Below, in pieces: positions 49,761 to 61,829 of a stretch of DNA of 64,000 nt (its first letter is position 1; every line of letters starts with the position of its first letter). The notes under the pieces are model-generated. The model was given only the letters and a program-made list of their open reading frames with translations. It had not been told where the DNA came from and did not search any database. The position numbers were made by a program, and so were the translations under genes. The stretch lies in assembly GCF_002443255.2 (NCBI RefSeq), contig NW_019211457.1, positions 13,925,353 through 13,989,352 of the forward strand, read 5' to 3'. The stretch is from Varroa destructor (lineage: Eukaryota > Arthropoda > Arachnida > Mesostigmata > Varroidae).

Positions 49761-49802
49761 ACATATATATGTATATATATATATATATATACATATATAT
49801 AC
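49761..49802. repeat. Near-palindromic AT tract
   Basis: A 42-base block in which GTATAT...ATATAC forms the centre and ACATATATAT / ATATATAT flank it, so the whole block is close to self-complementary. The single G and C interruptions are arranged symmetrically (ATGT on the left, ACAT on the right), unlike a plain (TA)n tract. Confidence 0.9.
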
Positions 49803-49935
49803 GCATAAACCAGTGAAGTTATCAAACAGGCGGTTCTTTTAAAAAGAAGAAAATCGACTTACGGCAAAACGTATGCTAATTTCTTAACTAGCTATCTAGA
49901 GGAGTTGGCCCAAAGCTATCCTTCATTATGCCTAC

Positions 49936-50269
49936 CTTATTGGAACTTTCAAATAGGATATTTAGCGGACAAAAGTCTGGAGAACCAAAGACCTCTTTAA
50001 AGTAACATCTTTGATAGTCTGATTGCATTACGGATTGTTTTTGTCGAGAAATCAGCATCGTAAAGCTTTGTATTTTTTCGTCGCTTGTAGTCGGAATGAA
50101 AGTAACCGAATCAAATTCAGATAGGGCTTTTGCTCCAGGCAGAAAAGAATGTATGTTGCCATTTTCCATGACTTCCTCATTAATCCTTTGAGTGCATTGA
50201 TGCTTTACGCTAGGTCCATTACCAGCGCATCCTGCAGCTTCCAGCCTTTGCGTTTCCACGTAACTTAAA
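49936..50269 (-). CDS. Candidate internal exon, unidentified product (weak)
   Basis: A minus-strand open frame runs stop to stop from about 50308 to 49888 (roughly 140 codons). Within it an acceptor-like AAGCTTTCTCAG ends at 50270 and a donor-like AATAAG|GTAGGC lies at 49936/49935, delimiting a 334-base exon that is open in one frame. The peptide is hydrophilic and mixed in composition, for example SEFDSVTFIPTTSDEKIQSF and a segment with FGSPDFCPLNILFESSNK. There is no known motif, signal peptide or membrane segment. No partner exons were found on either side. Length alone is not significant, and the call rests on the fit between the splice-like signals and the frame. Confidence 0.22.
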
Positions 50270-51500
50270 CTGAGAAAGCTTGCGAATGGAATAACGCACC
50301 TAGTATATTATATTGGCTTGCTTGTTGGTCTTGCAGGTCCAGCCTTGCGATAGCCACAATTGCCCTATGCTATTGGCAAACAAAGTAACCAATTCCATTA
50401 TGAGTCGGCAGTGCCAATTGGGTCCGGCCCATTTACGAAGACGGCCTAGGGATCCCGAGTGCCACCAAAGGAAAGAAGGGCAAATTTGTGAGCCGATGAT
50501 CGAACAGCGTTTATGGCACAATTGAAGGCGTCCTTAGACCAATTTTGAACGTCAGGCGACCAGTCAGGGAACCAGGCGACGCTAGTGGCTTGAGCACAAG
50601 CTGTTCTTGCAAGACTAATCATTGACCCCAGAAGCCTTGCAGCAGTAGACGCTTCGTCAAAGGCATGTAGTTAGGTAGATTGATAGTAGGTGGTGCGACA
50701 TACGTTGAACTTGTTGTTACTGCATAAGTAAAGCCATCTCCCAAGTTTAGGTGTTCCCATAAGTTCTAATCAATGGAACATAACACACAGGATGATCGTC
50801 GTTCTGCTAAGAAGACTGGCACTGATACAAACGATTGCAACAATATGACGGTAGCGGCGTCTTAACATCGGTGATATTTAATGGATAGAATAATAATATA
50901 AAATTTAATCATTTTCTCTGCGTAACTCTTAACTGGTGATGAATCGCTACCGATATATTTATTTAGAAAAACATCCCGCGTTCGGGGACGATTTTATCTA
51001 CTTGGTTTGTCTTTTAAACTCGAGCATCTAACCCCATGTACCTTTGCGCGCATAAATGCAAGGTCCATAATAAAACGAGTATTGCCTGTCGTATTTTGGG
51101 CATGACCCATAGGATCAATGATATAAAATCTAGTAAATTAACTTTCAGAAAATTGAAACAGTATTCATCACTGTTAGCTTGCGATAAGTTACACGTAAGG
51201 CACACGAGTGCCTAGACGAGCGAGATCAAGCAATATTAATCTCAAGATGTAAGGATTTTCTATGTACCCTTTCAATGCAAATACGTATAAACAACGTCTA
51301 TATAATACATGTATACACAGATAATTCTACATACCATTCATATCGTATTTGGTGTCAGGGGTCTTTGTGGCCAGGTGTAGGTATTAGACGGCTATATGGA
51401 CATTTGCGAAAGAAGGGTTGGACTTTTCACCTTTGTACACCGCTAAAATAGACCGTTTACCATGATTACACGCACGGTTGTCAGGGGCTGTGGTCATCAG

Positions 51501-51530
51501 TCACTTGTCTGAGGTAGACAGACAAAGTGA
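51501..51530. repeat. Short inverted repeat with one bulge
   Basis: TCACTTGTCTG (51501-51511) pairs with CAGACAAAGTGA (51519-51530) apart from one bulged A, across a seven-base loop. It resembles the products of many small template switches. No gene context. Confidence 0.75.
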
Positions 51531-51709
51531 TCATTGTTATTAATTATGTCATACTTCTATTTATTAACAGCTGAGTCACGAATCTTAGATAAAATAATGA
51601 ATACGTTGATTGTATGATTTGACTTATATGGAGGTCTAATCCTAATAGCTAACTTGGCTACAATTGTCTATGTAAAACGAAGTAATTCTTCGTCGGCGAA
51701 CGACCCTAA

Positions 51710-51747
51710 CACTTCATTATATTTAACACACTTCATTATATCTAACA
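51710..51747 (+). repeat. 19-bp tandem duplication
   Basis: CACTTCATTATATTTAACA (51710-51728) is followed directly by the same 19 bases with one T-to-C change (51729-51747). A simple local tandem duplication in AT-rich DNA. Confidence 0.9.
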
Positions 51748-54700
51748 ATACGTAGATAATCATGTTGTACATCATCTAGCCATGTAAAAGGATCCTCGCG
51801 TTTACACCTCTGATTTAATTTTATGACTTCAGATGCACCTTACTTACGGAAATCATCGATTCCGGCAAGCGATATATGGACTAGATCGATACATACAAAT
51901 AAATCCTTTTGAGAGAAATCGAATTTTAGGAATGGCAGTTTCCCTACACGGCATCTTAAAACCTAATTAACCTATGTCAAGACAATTTAGCTAACAAGCT
52001 GCTTGGGAAAGCTCATCATATCACATTCATGCTAGGCTCTGTGGGCCATAAACAAAAATTTTAGGACCTTGTATATTAATTACCTTACAGAAAGGCTTTA
52101 CGTCATAGGAGAGTTTCACCTTATAAAAGGATTGACAAGTTTGCGGTGCTAGTACAGATACATTTCTTACTAAGGGCCCAAGTGGGCAGCAAATGCTAAT
52201 AGACAATTACTGTCACCAGCTAGAATAAGTTGTGACGCGAACAGATTGATAAATAATACCATATTGCAAAAAATTCTACAGCCAGCCACAAACAGGTAGA
52301 AATATACACAGGTTTACTTGTATGCCTTACTTATGCTTGTAAAAGGAAAAACATGTCTTTTGAAATAACCGGTATTTTCAACCAGCTGTCTACAGCACGG
52401 TCAGCTTTTGTCAGGCTATAATCCCTTTAAAGCTAAGGTTGGCTCCCAGAATAGTATAAATACACGCTGACCCAGTGCCAAGCGAATCTATTTTTACACG
52501 CGGCACGTAGCGGATACGCTCTGTGGGCCGAAGCACTAGGCAGATTCAGTACAATGGGCTACGTAAGCCGGTCTCAACATGTCAACCTTGTATTGGTATG
52601 CTATACTAACTTCATTTACAAATACCGAACAGCAGACTATTTTCTGTAATAGATGCCACAAAGCGTATGAGCTACTCAAAAATAACTTCCATTCGATTAA
52701 TCGTAGACAGCTACGAAAGTCGGCAACGAGAAGACGAAAAGACCAGCACCGAGGGAATAGGATCAGTACAAAACACTCGTAGAGTGCGAAAATGTCCGTC
52801 GCTTGGCTGCAGGCGTTGCTGTTGGACTCGATACGTTTACCTCCTCGTAAAGCGTAATTAACGTAAAGTAACGTTAGCGTGAACGATAGGTTGACGCTTT
52901 GGTAGTAGCATTTAGTAATGCGAAGGCTATTTTTACAGGTCTCCAGTTTGACTCATAGGTTGAAAGCGTTTGAAAGTACAGTTTAATTCTTGGGTTTGTC
53001 TACTTCATACTATTTTAGGTAGCCACCATTAGATAAAGAGATCAGGAAAAATTCTTAGGGAAATCTACATAGTCAGACAAAATCACTATGTAAATTCTAA
53101 ACAAAGTGTTTGTATGTTCCGTACGTATAGAGCATTTCCTCTCTCGTTCGAGTCATAGAGAGCTTAGATTTAGAATAATTGGTACCTAATTAAAAGTGGC
53201 TCACCTATGACAAGTTAAGAGACGCAGTTTTTTTGTAAAGTGCTTCAGTTAATATATCGCGTGTACCATTGCTTTATTCTTTCATGTAAGTCAACTTTTG
53301 AATATTTAATAGACTTCTGGCCATCTGGTATAAGTGCCTATTTAGTGACAAACTGTAATCTTCTTGACTCTTCTGCATGAATCATTGTACCTATCGCTAA
53401 ACAGATCTCTGACTGTCCTTGTAAGTAAATTTAAGGTGAATGAGCGGCAGTAAGTCGAGGTTTCACTAGAATAGGCACTCTATTTGCTTATTGACTTCCA
53501 TATCTTATTCGAACTAATCCCTATTCTTCATTTGATGTCCCACTGTCAAGTGGAACGGTATCGCTTTAATCATTCTAACGTTGGAACGTTCCGCATTCTT
53601 GCCCTCATGCCCTTCGCGGACGAAGTCACCCGAACTAACCGGGCGATTACTGAGCAAACGGAAGATTTCGGGGCTTGAATTTACCAGTTTCTCGAAGCTC
53701 ATGTATCTTCAAAATCATCAAACAAACACTCTGCATATCGCTACATTTAATGCTCAAAGTCCCAATGAAGTTGCCTGACGAAGTTCGATTATACTACGGC
53801 ATCTATCTACACGCAGTACATTCACCTTAGAAATTTCTCTGACCAAATTTTTTCCTCAAGCCACTGCATCCTAGACGATTTTATATGCGGCTTTCCGATA
53901 GCAGCTAGGCAGATAAACATCCACGCTAGTCTAACGTCAATTAAAACACAATGCCGTTTTGCTTACTATTCGTCAATTCGGCTGGTCACCGGCCGTCTGC
54001 AGCTCGTTTTTCTCAGGAACAATAAGCAGCAGTCCCTTAGAAATAACTTCAAAGTATCACCATATAAGTTGGCAGGATGTCCAGGTCTACTTGAACACCA
54101 CGCCGCTACAACGCGCACTGCAGGATTCTGGGAGCGCGAAATAGATATATATCATTTCTATGGTACGGCCAAAACGCGTGCGTCAGCTCAATGACAGTCG
54201 CGGCTGATGAATGCAACGTTGCGAAAGCAGCTGATGCTGCCCCCGTCGCTGGCCATACCAATATGTCGCACTAGCGCAAAATTTGGGGATAGATTTAACA
54301 AAAATTAGATTCATTAATACGTTATTATGAGACTTGCTCAGTCTGGATGAAGTACGTGGACGTGAAATGCTTTCTGTCACCGCTCTCTTCTGTTTTGCCG
54401 AGTATCATACCTTGGCATAACCTTGATATAGGAAAACAAAAAAACGTATCTAATAAACCAACTTTGATCTTTTCACTTGTCGTTGACTATGCAGACACAC
54501 TATTTGAACACTTGTGCCCTCGAAGTTACGGGCAAGAGGCAAAGCTCTGCCTGTGTAACAAAGTATTCCCTAGTTAAATGCGCTCTGTATACACTATATC
54601 ACATCTAACTATTCTAGTCGATCTATTAGTAATTAGTTTTCCATACGGTATCTCATAGTAGATGGTTCTATGCAAACCAAGGGTCCATGACTGGTCCAAC

Positions 54701-56478
54701 CTCTTTAGCGTTCTAAGTTAGCATTATGATCCTCCACAACCGATCTCAATGACAGCAGAGAAAAAGCGAGGATGTTTAGAAGCTTTCAATAGATGGCAGG
54801 TACCATATAGCAGAGACGAGGCTGAAATGTGGGTGCAGTCATTTGTTGGTCATGCAATGTCTTCTTTTCCTGAGCTATTTTCGTATGTATAGGTTCGATT
54901 ATACTGTTTCGTCGGGGGAGAAGAGGAGGGTGATACAGATCGTTACTAACCGGGATTTCTGCGAGTTGGGCAAGTCATTGCCGGCACGCAACGATGCCAA
55001 TGACTCTGCGTAGTCAGAGGAATCGCCTCTACTACGATAGAACAGGAAAACCGGTCTTTTGTCCGTCCGCTTTGTTGTTGCGATTCGGCCGTCCGTCTCA
55101 TAAAACAGATTCGATTCTCGGTTAAATGTAGAATGGATGGTTTTTCTAGAAGTGCTACAGCCCTCTAGGCGGCGGTTAAATGGCGCCCTAGTCTCTGTTC
55201 TTGATGACCCTGTCCACTCTACAGGATAGCGCTTCTAAATTAAGAATTCTCCTTATGTCCTTTACGTCTTAGTCTGTACCTAAACAAAAAAAAAAAGTTG
55301 TTTCAACGAATTGCTCTGCATTTTTTATGAGCGTCATCCCTGACGCTTATACTTATTCAATATAACCGCCATTTACAGCTTCGCTCCGACACCCGAGCCA
55401 CCAACTAGTCTCCTTTAACTCAGAAAGAACTTTTCTGGTAGCCACAGTGCATCAAGCGACACAGGTACGGGTCAACTCGTTAGAGCATGACGCTGACATT
55501 GTAGAGACGCGAAAACTCTTGAAAGAACTAATCGCTAGAGTTTACCTATACGATCCCATTGGCAGTTGATATTCTGCCCTCTAACACGGTCCTTAATTTT
55601 TTAATCAAAAGATCAGCCGTGTCAGAAGTAGTTCCTTGAGCCGTTTGATTTTAGAATTTTCGAATCGGAATCCTATTGAAGATCTTTCCGTTTGCCTCAT
55701 GAAGATGTTCTTACTATTTTTGAAAACCGCAAAAGAACTGGTAATTATGCAGACCGTCCAATGAGTGACCGTGGTTTCACGCGAAATGCTAATCGGTAAT
55801 CGATAAATAATGCTCGTGAGCCTACCCGCTCATCAATTTCCCGTAAAAACCTCTCTAGAAAACTCCCAAAAGTTCCCCCTGCTTAATTAACCCAGTTAAA
55901 AGCCGTATTGAAGCTTGATGATGAACGTATTCGTTAATTATAGTGACAATGTAGATGTCTGTGCGTGTGATTAGGGAGCAAAGGGCGGCTAGTGGCTCAA
56001 GGCTCGAAAGACACACGGAACCCAAGCATAGAACCGAACGAAAACGGCCGACGTTTCGGTTCGATACATTACAGGGGTTCCACTGTGGTATGCCCCTATG
56101 CGGCAGGGGATCGGGGACGTTCAGGGGGGAGCGACGCAGAAGTAACAACTAAGACAATTGTCAGTAATTGACTAATTTGGTAAAATAGTACTGCAAACAG
56201 TGCCGAAAAATGAAAAGGAAATAAGAAAGCATATAGCGAGCTGAAAAAAGTTGTACGCAATGAGAGTGATAATAATGATGGTAAATAATAATGATAAAAA
56301 TGTTTCGGGTCTTCGGTAGTTTCTCGGGCAACGTATGCGTCGACGACGAAACGGCTGAATTTAATAGTGATAATTAACTTTTTTTTTGGGCAGATTAGCC
56401 GTTCCGTATACAAAGGCTATATAACACTTCTAAGTTTCTATAGAAACAATAACTTGCAAGCGGGTATATCTATATCTA

Positions 56479-56510
56479 AAAGCCAATAGGATATATATCC
56501 TATTGACTTT
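56479..56510. repeat. 22-bp perfect palindrome within a 32-bp dyad
   Basis: CAATAGG...CCTATTG at 56484-56505 is a perfect 22-bp palindrome centred on an ATATATAT core. The flanking AAAG and CTTT extend the dyad to 32 bp with one mismatched pair. It has no spacer, so it could act as a dimeric protein site or extrude as a cruciform. Neither is shown by the sequence alone. Confidence 0.92.
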
Positions 56511-58493
56511 GAATCAGTTTACTATACAGACGATGAACTCAAAAACTAATATCGAGGTTCAATCGTAAATGCTTTTAAACTATTATAAAAACACTCGATG
56601 TACCTTCGTTGTTTAGGTGGGTTCTATCGGGTTAGGTGGGGTAAATCGCATCAGACGAACCGTTCTCCAAGCCGAGTTCCATAACGAAGAAATATTCAAG
56701 TAACAAGACTTTGATAATGTACAATGTAATCACTTCAATTCAGCTGCGGTTAAATTTTTGTATCTCGAAAATGTAGAACGGCAAAGCCAAGCTTCCTCGT
56801 GACAAGCTTCCATTTGTTCGAACTATTCCTTATGTGTCCGTATCTGATCCGAGCCGAACTGTTGTCAATGTATGCAAGTACCTCTCTCGTGATTCATTTA
56901 CAAACAAATAAAAAAACACTTATACGCTTGGTTACGCATTCACCTCGTCAGGAGATTTCCCCCCAAAATTTAGACTTGTAGAAAAGAGTGGTTTAACAGC
57001 TCTGGAAAAGTAGCCGTACAACTGGAATCCAGCTGAGTAAACGTATGACGTACAGCTAGAAAGGGTCGGCTAAAGAGTGAGGAGGTAGACAAATAATTTT
57101 GTGTACTAGTAAATAGACATAAACAGGTAAGAATTATCTTAAATTTTCCATAATGATCGTACCGTTATACGGATTACGTGGGATCATTTTAGTATTGACG
57201 CGTGACATGTTTCCATTGAGTATATAGTTGTCTAACAGATCGGCTCATGGTAATAACATAGAGCTATGCGAGCTAGATCCACTTGATTTCTGCCTAGCTA
57301 CATCATGTCTTTGTCTCTGCTATCGCCGATTCAATATATTTGTGTATTGAGTGCAATGTATGCTTTAGGAGCGGGGCATTCTCCCTCAAAGGTATCGTTG
57401 TATGATACATACAATAAACGTTTGGAAACCTTAGCTGAAACTGTCAATTACGTCAAACGTAAACTGGAGACCTTACATACACAAGTAAACAACAACTACA
57501 CTAATAACCACATAAGTTACATTATGTTCCATTTTCTGTAACGTATAAATGGTTATGTTGCAACGAAGTCGTTGTGTAATAATGAGTAATAAGCACATTC
57601 TAGTACCTTGGGTCTCTATTCAATTTTTGTTCATGGGCAGGCGTAAACCCACTTCTTCTTCTTCTGTTTTTGCCTGTGGTTAAGGAAACGCCAGTTCGAT
57701 GTTAATTCAAGTTTTTGACGACTGCAAAGCTAGTAGCGATCGGCCAAGATTGCAGAACTAAGAATCATAACGGAAATACTTCCCGTCCCGCCGGTACGTT
57801 TACTAATTCCAACCCGTGTAAAAGAAAATAAAAACTAACAAAGATTCTTTATCGATAAGAACTGTGTACAGGTTTAATTCTTTTTTATGAAATGATGGTA
57901 TTCCTAGCTCGCTGACCTGTACCGGTGTGATATCACGCGGGTAATGTATGCGAGAGTATCACGATCACCAGCCGCCAGCGATAGAAAGTTTGATCATCCT
58001 CTAAATAAATAAACCTTGCGTAGTAATATGTCAAGCCGGCATCAGTTGTCAATAGGGACGCGAACAGTGTAGCAGCAGTTCTCATTAACGTGGTTTAGCG
58101 GGTTCCGTAGCTGACGTCACCACTGCTGTCTTGCTCATAACGGAGACGACAAAGTGCGTTTGGCCATTTTGGCTATACGAGACACACGTTTCCCTGGGAC
58201 GTCTAACTCGTATGAATGGTAAGAAAAACTTCGCTTACGCGGTGAATGTTTGTGGTCTCGTTATCGTCGGCGACGCGTTCTGGATTTTCTGTTCGTCAAT
58301 TACTTTCGCGTCCAGTTTATCGCTATCTCCGCGGGCCGTGTACGTTAATTTGGGCTGTTTGACAGGACGATGTTCGATTACCGAAGGCCAATAGGTTAAA
58401 TGGGCATCAATCAACCATAACCAATTTTCCAGTCGTTTATTTCTACAACACAGTACCATATTGCATAATAACAAATAAATAAAGGTACTTCTA

Positions 58494-58496
<3 letters not shown>

Positions 58497-58524
<28 letters not shown>
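58497..58524. repeat. (TA)14 microsatellite
   Basis: Uninterrupted 28-base tract. Confidence 0.97.
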
Positions 58525-58528
<4 letters not shown>

Positions 58529-58561
58529 TTTGTTCAAAACAATAAGTGAGTCGTTTGATCC

Positions 58562-58616
58562 ATAAATATTTATTTATTCCTTGATTATAATTAACTCTAT
58601 GATAAATATTTATTTA
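58562..58616 (+). repeat. AT-rich direct repeat, 40-bp period
   Basis: ATAAATATTTATTTA at 58562-58576 is repeated exactly at 58602-58616. It follows the (TA)14 tract at 58497-58524, so about 130 bases here are almost pure A/T. Repeats of this composition arise easily by slippage. Confidence 0.8.
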
Positions 58617-59167
58617 CTTTAACGTCCCAAACAAAGGCAATACACATATTAAGTTTTCTGTAAAAACTGTTACACGGGCGGTGGAGACCTGGGCCAATGC
58701 ATTGTCGTAATATAAAGTCCAGGACTTTTTGCGCCACAGTCCTGATCTCTTGCGTCGGACAGATTTACGCAGTGGCCATGAAGTCGAACGATATACACTT
58801 ATGCTGAACGATTACTCAAAATATCAGGAGCACCTTGGTTTTAAACCTGGATCGTGTAGCTTTATTTAGTCGGGGTTCCTTTCTGAATCGTTACTCGTAA
58901 GATTGCGCCTTGGCTTCCTCGTCTCAAACGTACTCAAATAAATTCAGCTCCTTCAGAGGTCCCAAAAATGGCGCGTTGCGCCATTAGCGAAAAATCGCAA
59001 AACGCTCAACACATAGATTCACTTATCGATAAGCTCGGGATTGTGACATTCTACCTACGTATAGCATAAACCCTGTTCTTTTTGCCAAAAGAAACCTGGA
59101 CCACACCGAATTACCTAGTACCGCGAAACAAATCACGAAACAATTCACCTATAGAACAAAGTTTTAC

Positions 59168-59182
59168 ATATATATATATATA
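59168..59182. repeat. (AT)7.5 microsatellite
   Basis: Uninterrupted 15-base tract. Confidence 0.95.
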
Positions 59183-59874
59183 AACCCAATACAACGTCTG
59201 CCCTGTGAAACGTATAATATTGGGGCGGAAAACGTTTCTATCGTACGTTATCCGGCGCAATATTAGACAATCACCAGCAGTAAAATTATAAAGTTGATCG
59301 CAGTCAACGTTATCTTGTACAACAGTTATAAACATATCTATGCGTACCTTGAAAAACTACGTTCGGATGTCCTACGTATTTCGGTAGCTAAGTTAAGCGT
59401 AAACGTATAAACGGTTTGTTCGAGCGCTTTATCTGTCGCTTTAGCGAGCCTAGAATGTATGGTTAATTTTTTGATAGGGTTACTGGTATACGGATTTCTA
59501 CATGTGCATTTGCTAGCGCGGTTGATAACTTGTGGTGATTCGAACTGGCAAATGTGACTAGGAAATGGAACATTGCCTAACGCAGGAAGACAGGAAAATG
59601 GGTCCTGGCTAAAAATACAATAGTCCACTTGGCAGACAGCGATTGATGTCGTGCGAGACAATGGTGCCGACAATGTGTCGAAATTTGCGCTCTAATCGTG
59701 CATCATATAAAGAAAGCGGTTTTATCGGAAACGGACAGTACCGATTGTGCGAAACGGATAATGTTGTTAAAAATGATGTAACCGGTTGAACAGAGTTTCC
59801 TTTTTTTTTTTTTCTTTTTGTCACTTGTTAGTGTAAAGGCACAAGAGACGGGGGCATAGAAAATTTTGACTAGT

Positions 59875-59910
59875 CTAGCTAGCTAGCTAGCTAGCTAGCT
59901 AGCTAGCTAG
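59875..59910. repeat. (CTAG)9 microsatellite
   Basis: Nine uninterrupted CTAG units, 36 bases. Because CTAG is its own reverse complement, the whole tract is a palindrome that can fold on itself at any register. Each unit supplies TAG in some frame on either strand, so no open frame crosses it. Confidence 0.98.
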
Positions 59911-60625
59911 TGCGGAATTTAACATTGAAAGGCTTAGAGATCGTTCACTGACTCTTCCTCCTACGCGGAGTTTTAAAAACTTTAGAACGCCCTATACTAA
60001 CCTTAATCGATAGGTACATTGCCACTTAACGAAACACTGATTCAGTCGATCCCAAAAGACTATCGCCAGGTCTGCAGGTAGGCACGCCAGAACCACTCGA
60101 ATAACAGCAGCGCTCCATATAAGCCATGGCAAGCAATGAAATTCATTGATTGATTATCGCCCCAGCTTCTGTGGGCAGCTGGTGATCCGCGAAAGCTCAG
60201 CGTCTTACCGCAAAAGCTGAAGAAGAAAATCAACAGAGCGAACCGAACTCAGATAGGGAATTCGATTGCGTACATAGCAATGGACGCCCCGTGGCGTTTT
60301 AAAAGTTGGCGCGCAAACACAGAACGTTGTGGGGGGATTTACATTGGTTGAAGACCTTTGTTTTCTAGCGCTGCACGTACTAGGCACGCGTCTGTTCCGA
60401 GAGATATGTTTATCTTGAGGGTCTTTTAGCCTATATTTGCACCTTTTAGTGGATTTAGCATAATCACGCTGATCGGATGGAATCACTAATGAAACTGGTG
60501 CGGCAGCTGTGATGGTAAAAGGACGTTATTTGTAACAGTCAGAAATTGTACAGCAATAGACTGTGTCAAATATTAGCTCGTCCGGATGGAAACTTAAGAC
60601 GCTTGTGTCTCTAACAAATAGGTCG

Positions 60626-60645
60626 ACACACACACATATATATAT
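60626..60645. repeat. Compound (AC)n(AT)n microsatellite
   Basis: ACACACACAC followed directly by ATATATATAT, a usual compound dinucleotide arrangement. Confidence 0.95.
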
Positions 60646-61541
60646 CGGAACGTACGCACAACTACTTCTACATACCTGAGGTCAACTAGCCTCAGGCTAG
60701 AAATTAATACTACAGTGCTGAAAGGATGGACCTTGGGAGCTATATTCAACAAACCATGGTCGTATTAGTTGATTCTGACGCGATGTCCAAACGTTGGCAC
60801 GTAATTTTTTTGAAATTTGAAATAATATTGGCCTAACGACATCTTAGAACTTGCTTGTTTTTTTTTTCTCGATTGATTAATACAGGCCCATTTGTTTCAA
60901 TAGAAACAGACTTAGGTTAACCAATGAACCAGGCAAGAATGGCTTAGCTTTTGCCGGTAGTATCAATAGAATCGTCTCTTTCATACCAATCATTTGCCTG
61001 ATCAAGTTTAACTGAAAATAAAGTTCAGTAACGAAATAATCTATACAAATACATATTATAATTTTACAGTTACAGTCACAGTCACTGGTGCTAAATAGCT
61101 GAAGTCGCTATAATCAAATTCGATGTACATAATAGCTACGAGGTTTTAATAACGTTCACAAGAACATGCTTCTACGAACTTCTGTTCAACGTAATTCGTT
61201 ACGAGACCATGCGACCAGACCTGCATGGAGCCTACGTGTACATACGTAGTATAACCGTACGAACTGTGCCATTGTATGTCACCTGTTTAGGGCAGCAATC
61301 ATTAAACCTATTTTTCGATGAAAACTTTTCCGGTGCTTATGAGTGATCGCATTTTTTCCCATTACCCAATCACGATTGTGAGCGTCATCTCCTTTACACT
61401 GCCATTGGCGTATCGGGGAACAATGGCATATTTCAGCGATGTGCCGCCGAGTGTCAAATTGTTAACTGTAATTAAAAACGAAGTAAATTTTTCTTTTCGA
61501 GCGAGATTTTTGCAAACCAATGATTAACACTTTATATAGAG

Positions 61542-61567
61542 AAAAAAAAAAAAAAAAAAAAAAAAAA
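61542..61567 (+). repeat. A26 homopolymer
   Basis: Twenty-six consecutive A. It begins 15 bases after a 69-codon open frame (61318-61527), which raises the possibility of a retroposed tail. There is no AATAAA in the 30 bases before it, no recognisable upstream retroelement and no clear target-site duplication, so slippage is the simpler reading. Confidence 0.97.
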
Positions 61568-61769
61568 CTTGTTAAAACCCTTAGAATGTAGTATGATATC
61601 TACTGTTGGTTTGGATTTTCATTATTTGTTTACCCAGTTGTCTCAATCTGTGATACATATTTATTGGAGACGAACGCCTGAGCGAAGGGTAAGTTGTCAG
61701 TGTTGAACCGAATGTCTTTAACTAGAATTTCGTTGCAGCGTTAGTCGATCTACTTGTTTTATGGAGTAG

Positions 61770-61771
<2 letters not shown>

Positions 61772-61827
<56 letters not shown>
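61772..61827. repeat. (TA)28 microsatellite
   Basis: Longest dinucleotide tract in the window, 56 uninterrupted bases. Confidence 0.98.

Positions 61828-61829
<2 letters not shown>

Larger units (their letters stand above)
44769..49887. other. Non-coding stretch
   Basis: Apart from the 13-bp repeat pair at 46108 and the AT tract at 49761 nothing is recognisable. The longest frame is 126 codons on the minus strand (48599-48979) in a GC-richer block at 48000-49050. Its composition is mixed, with a Leu/Ala/Val-rich middle, but no domain is evident. Confidence 0.55.

Noticed and set aside
55035..55135. Another SINE-like copy (GTCCGTCTCATAAAACAGATTCGATTCTCGG)
   Set aside because: Only short blocks resemble copy B and neither end of the element is present.
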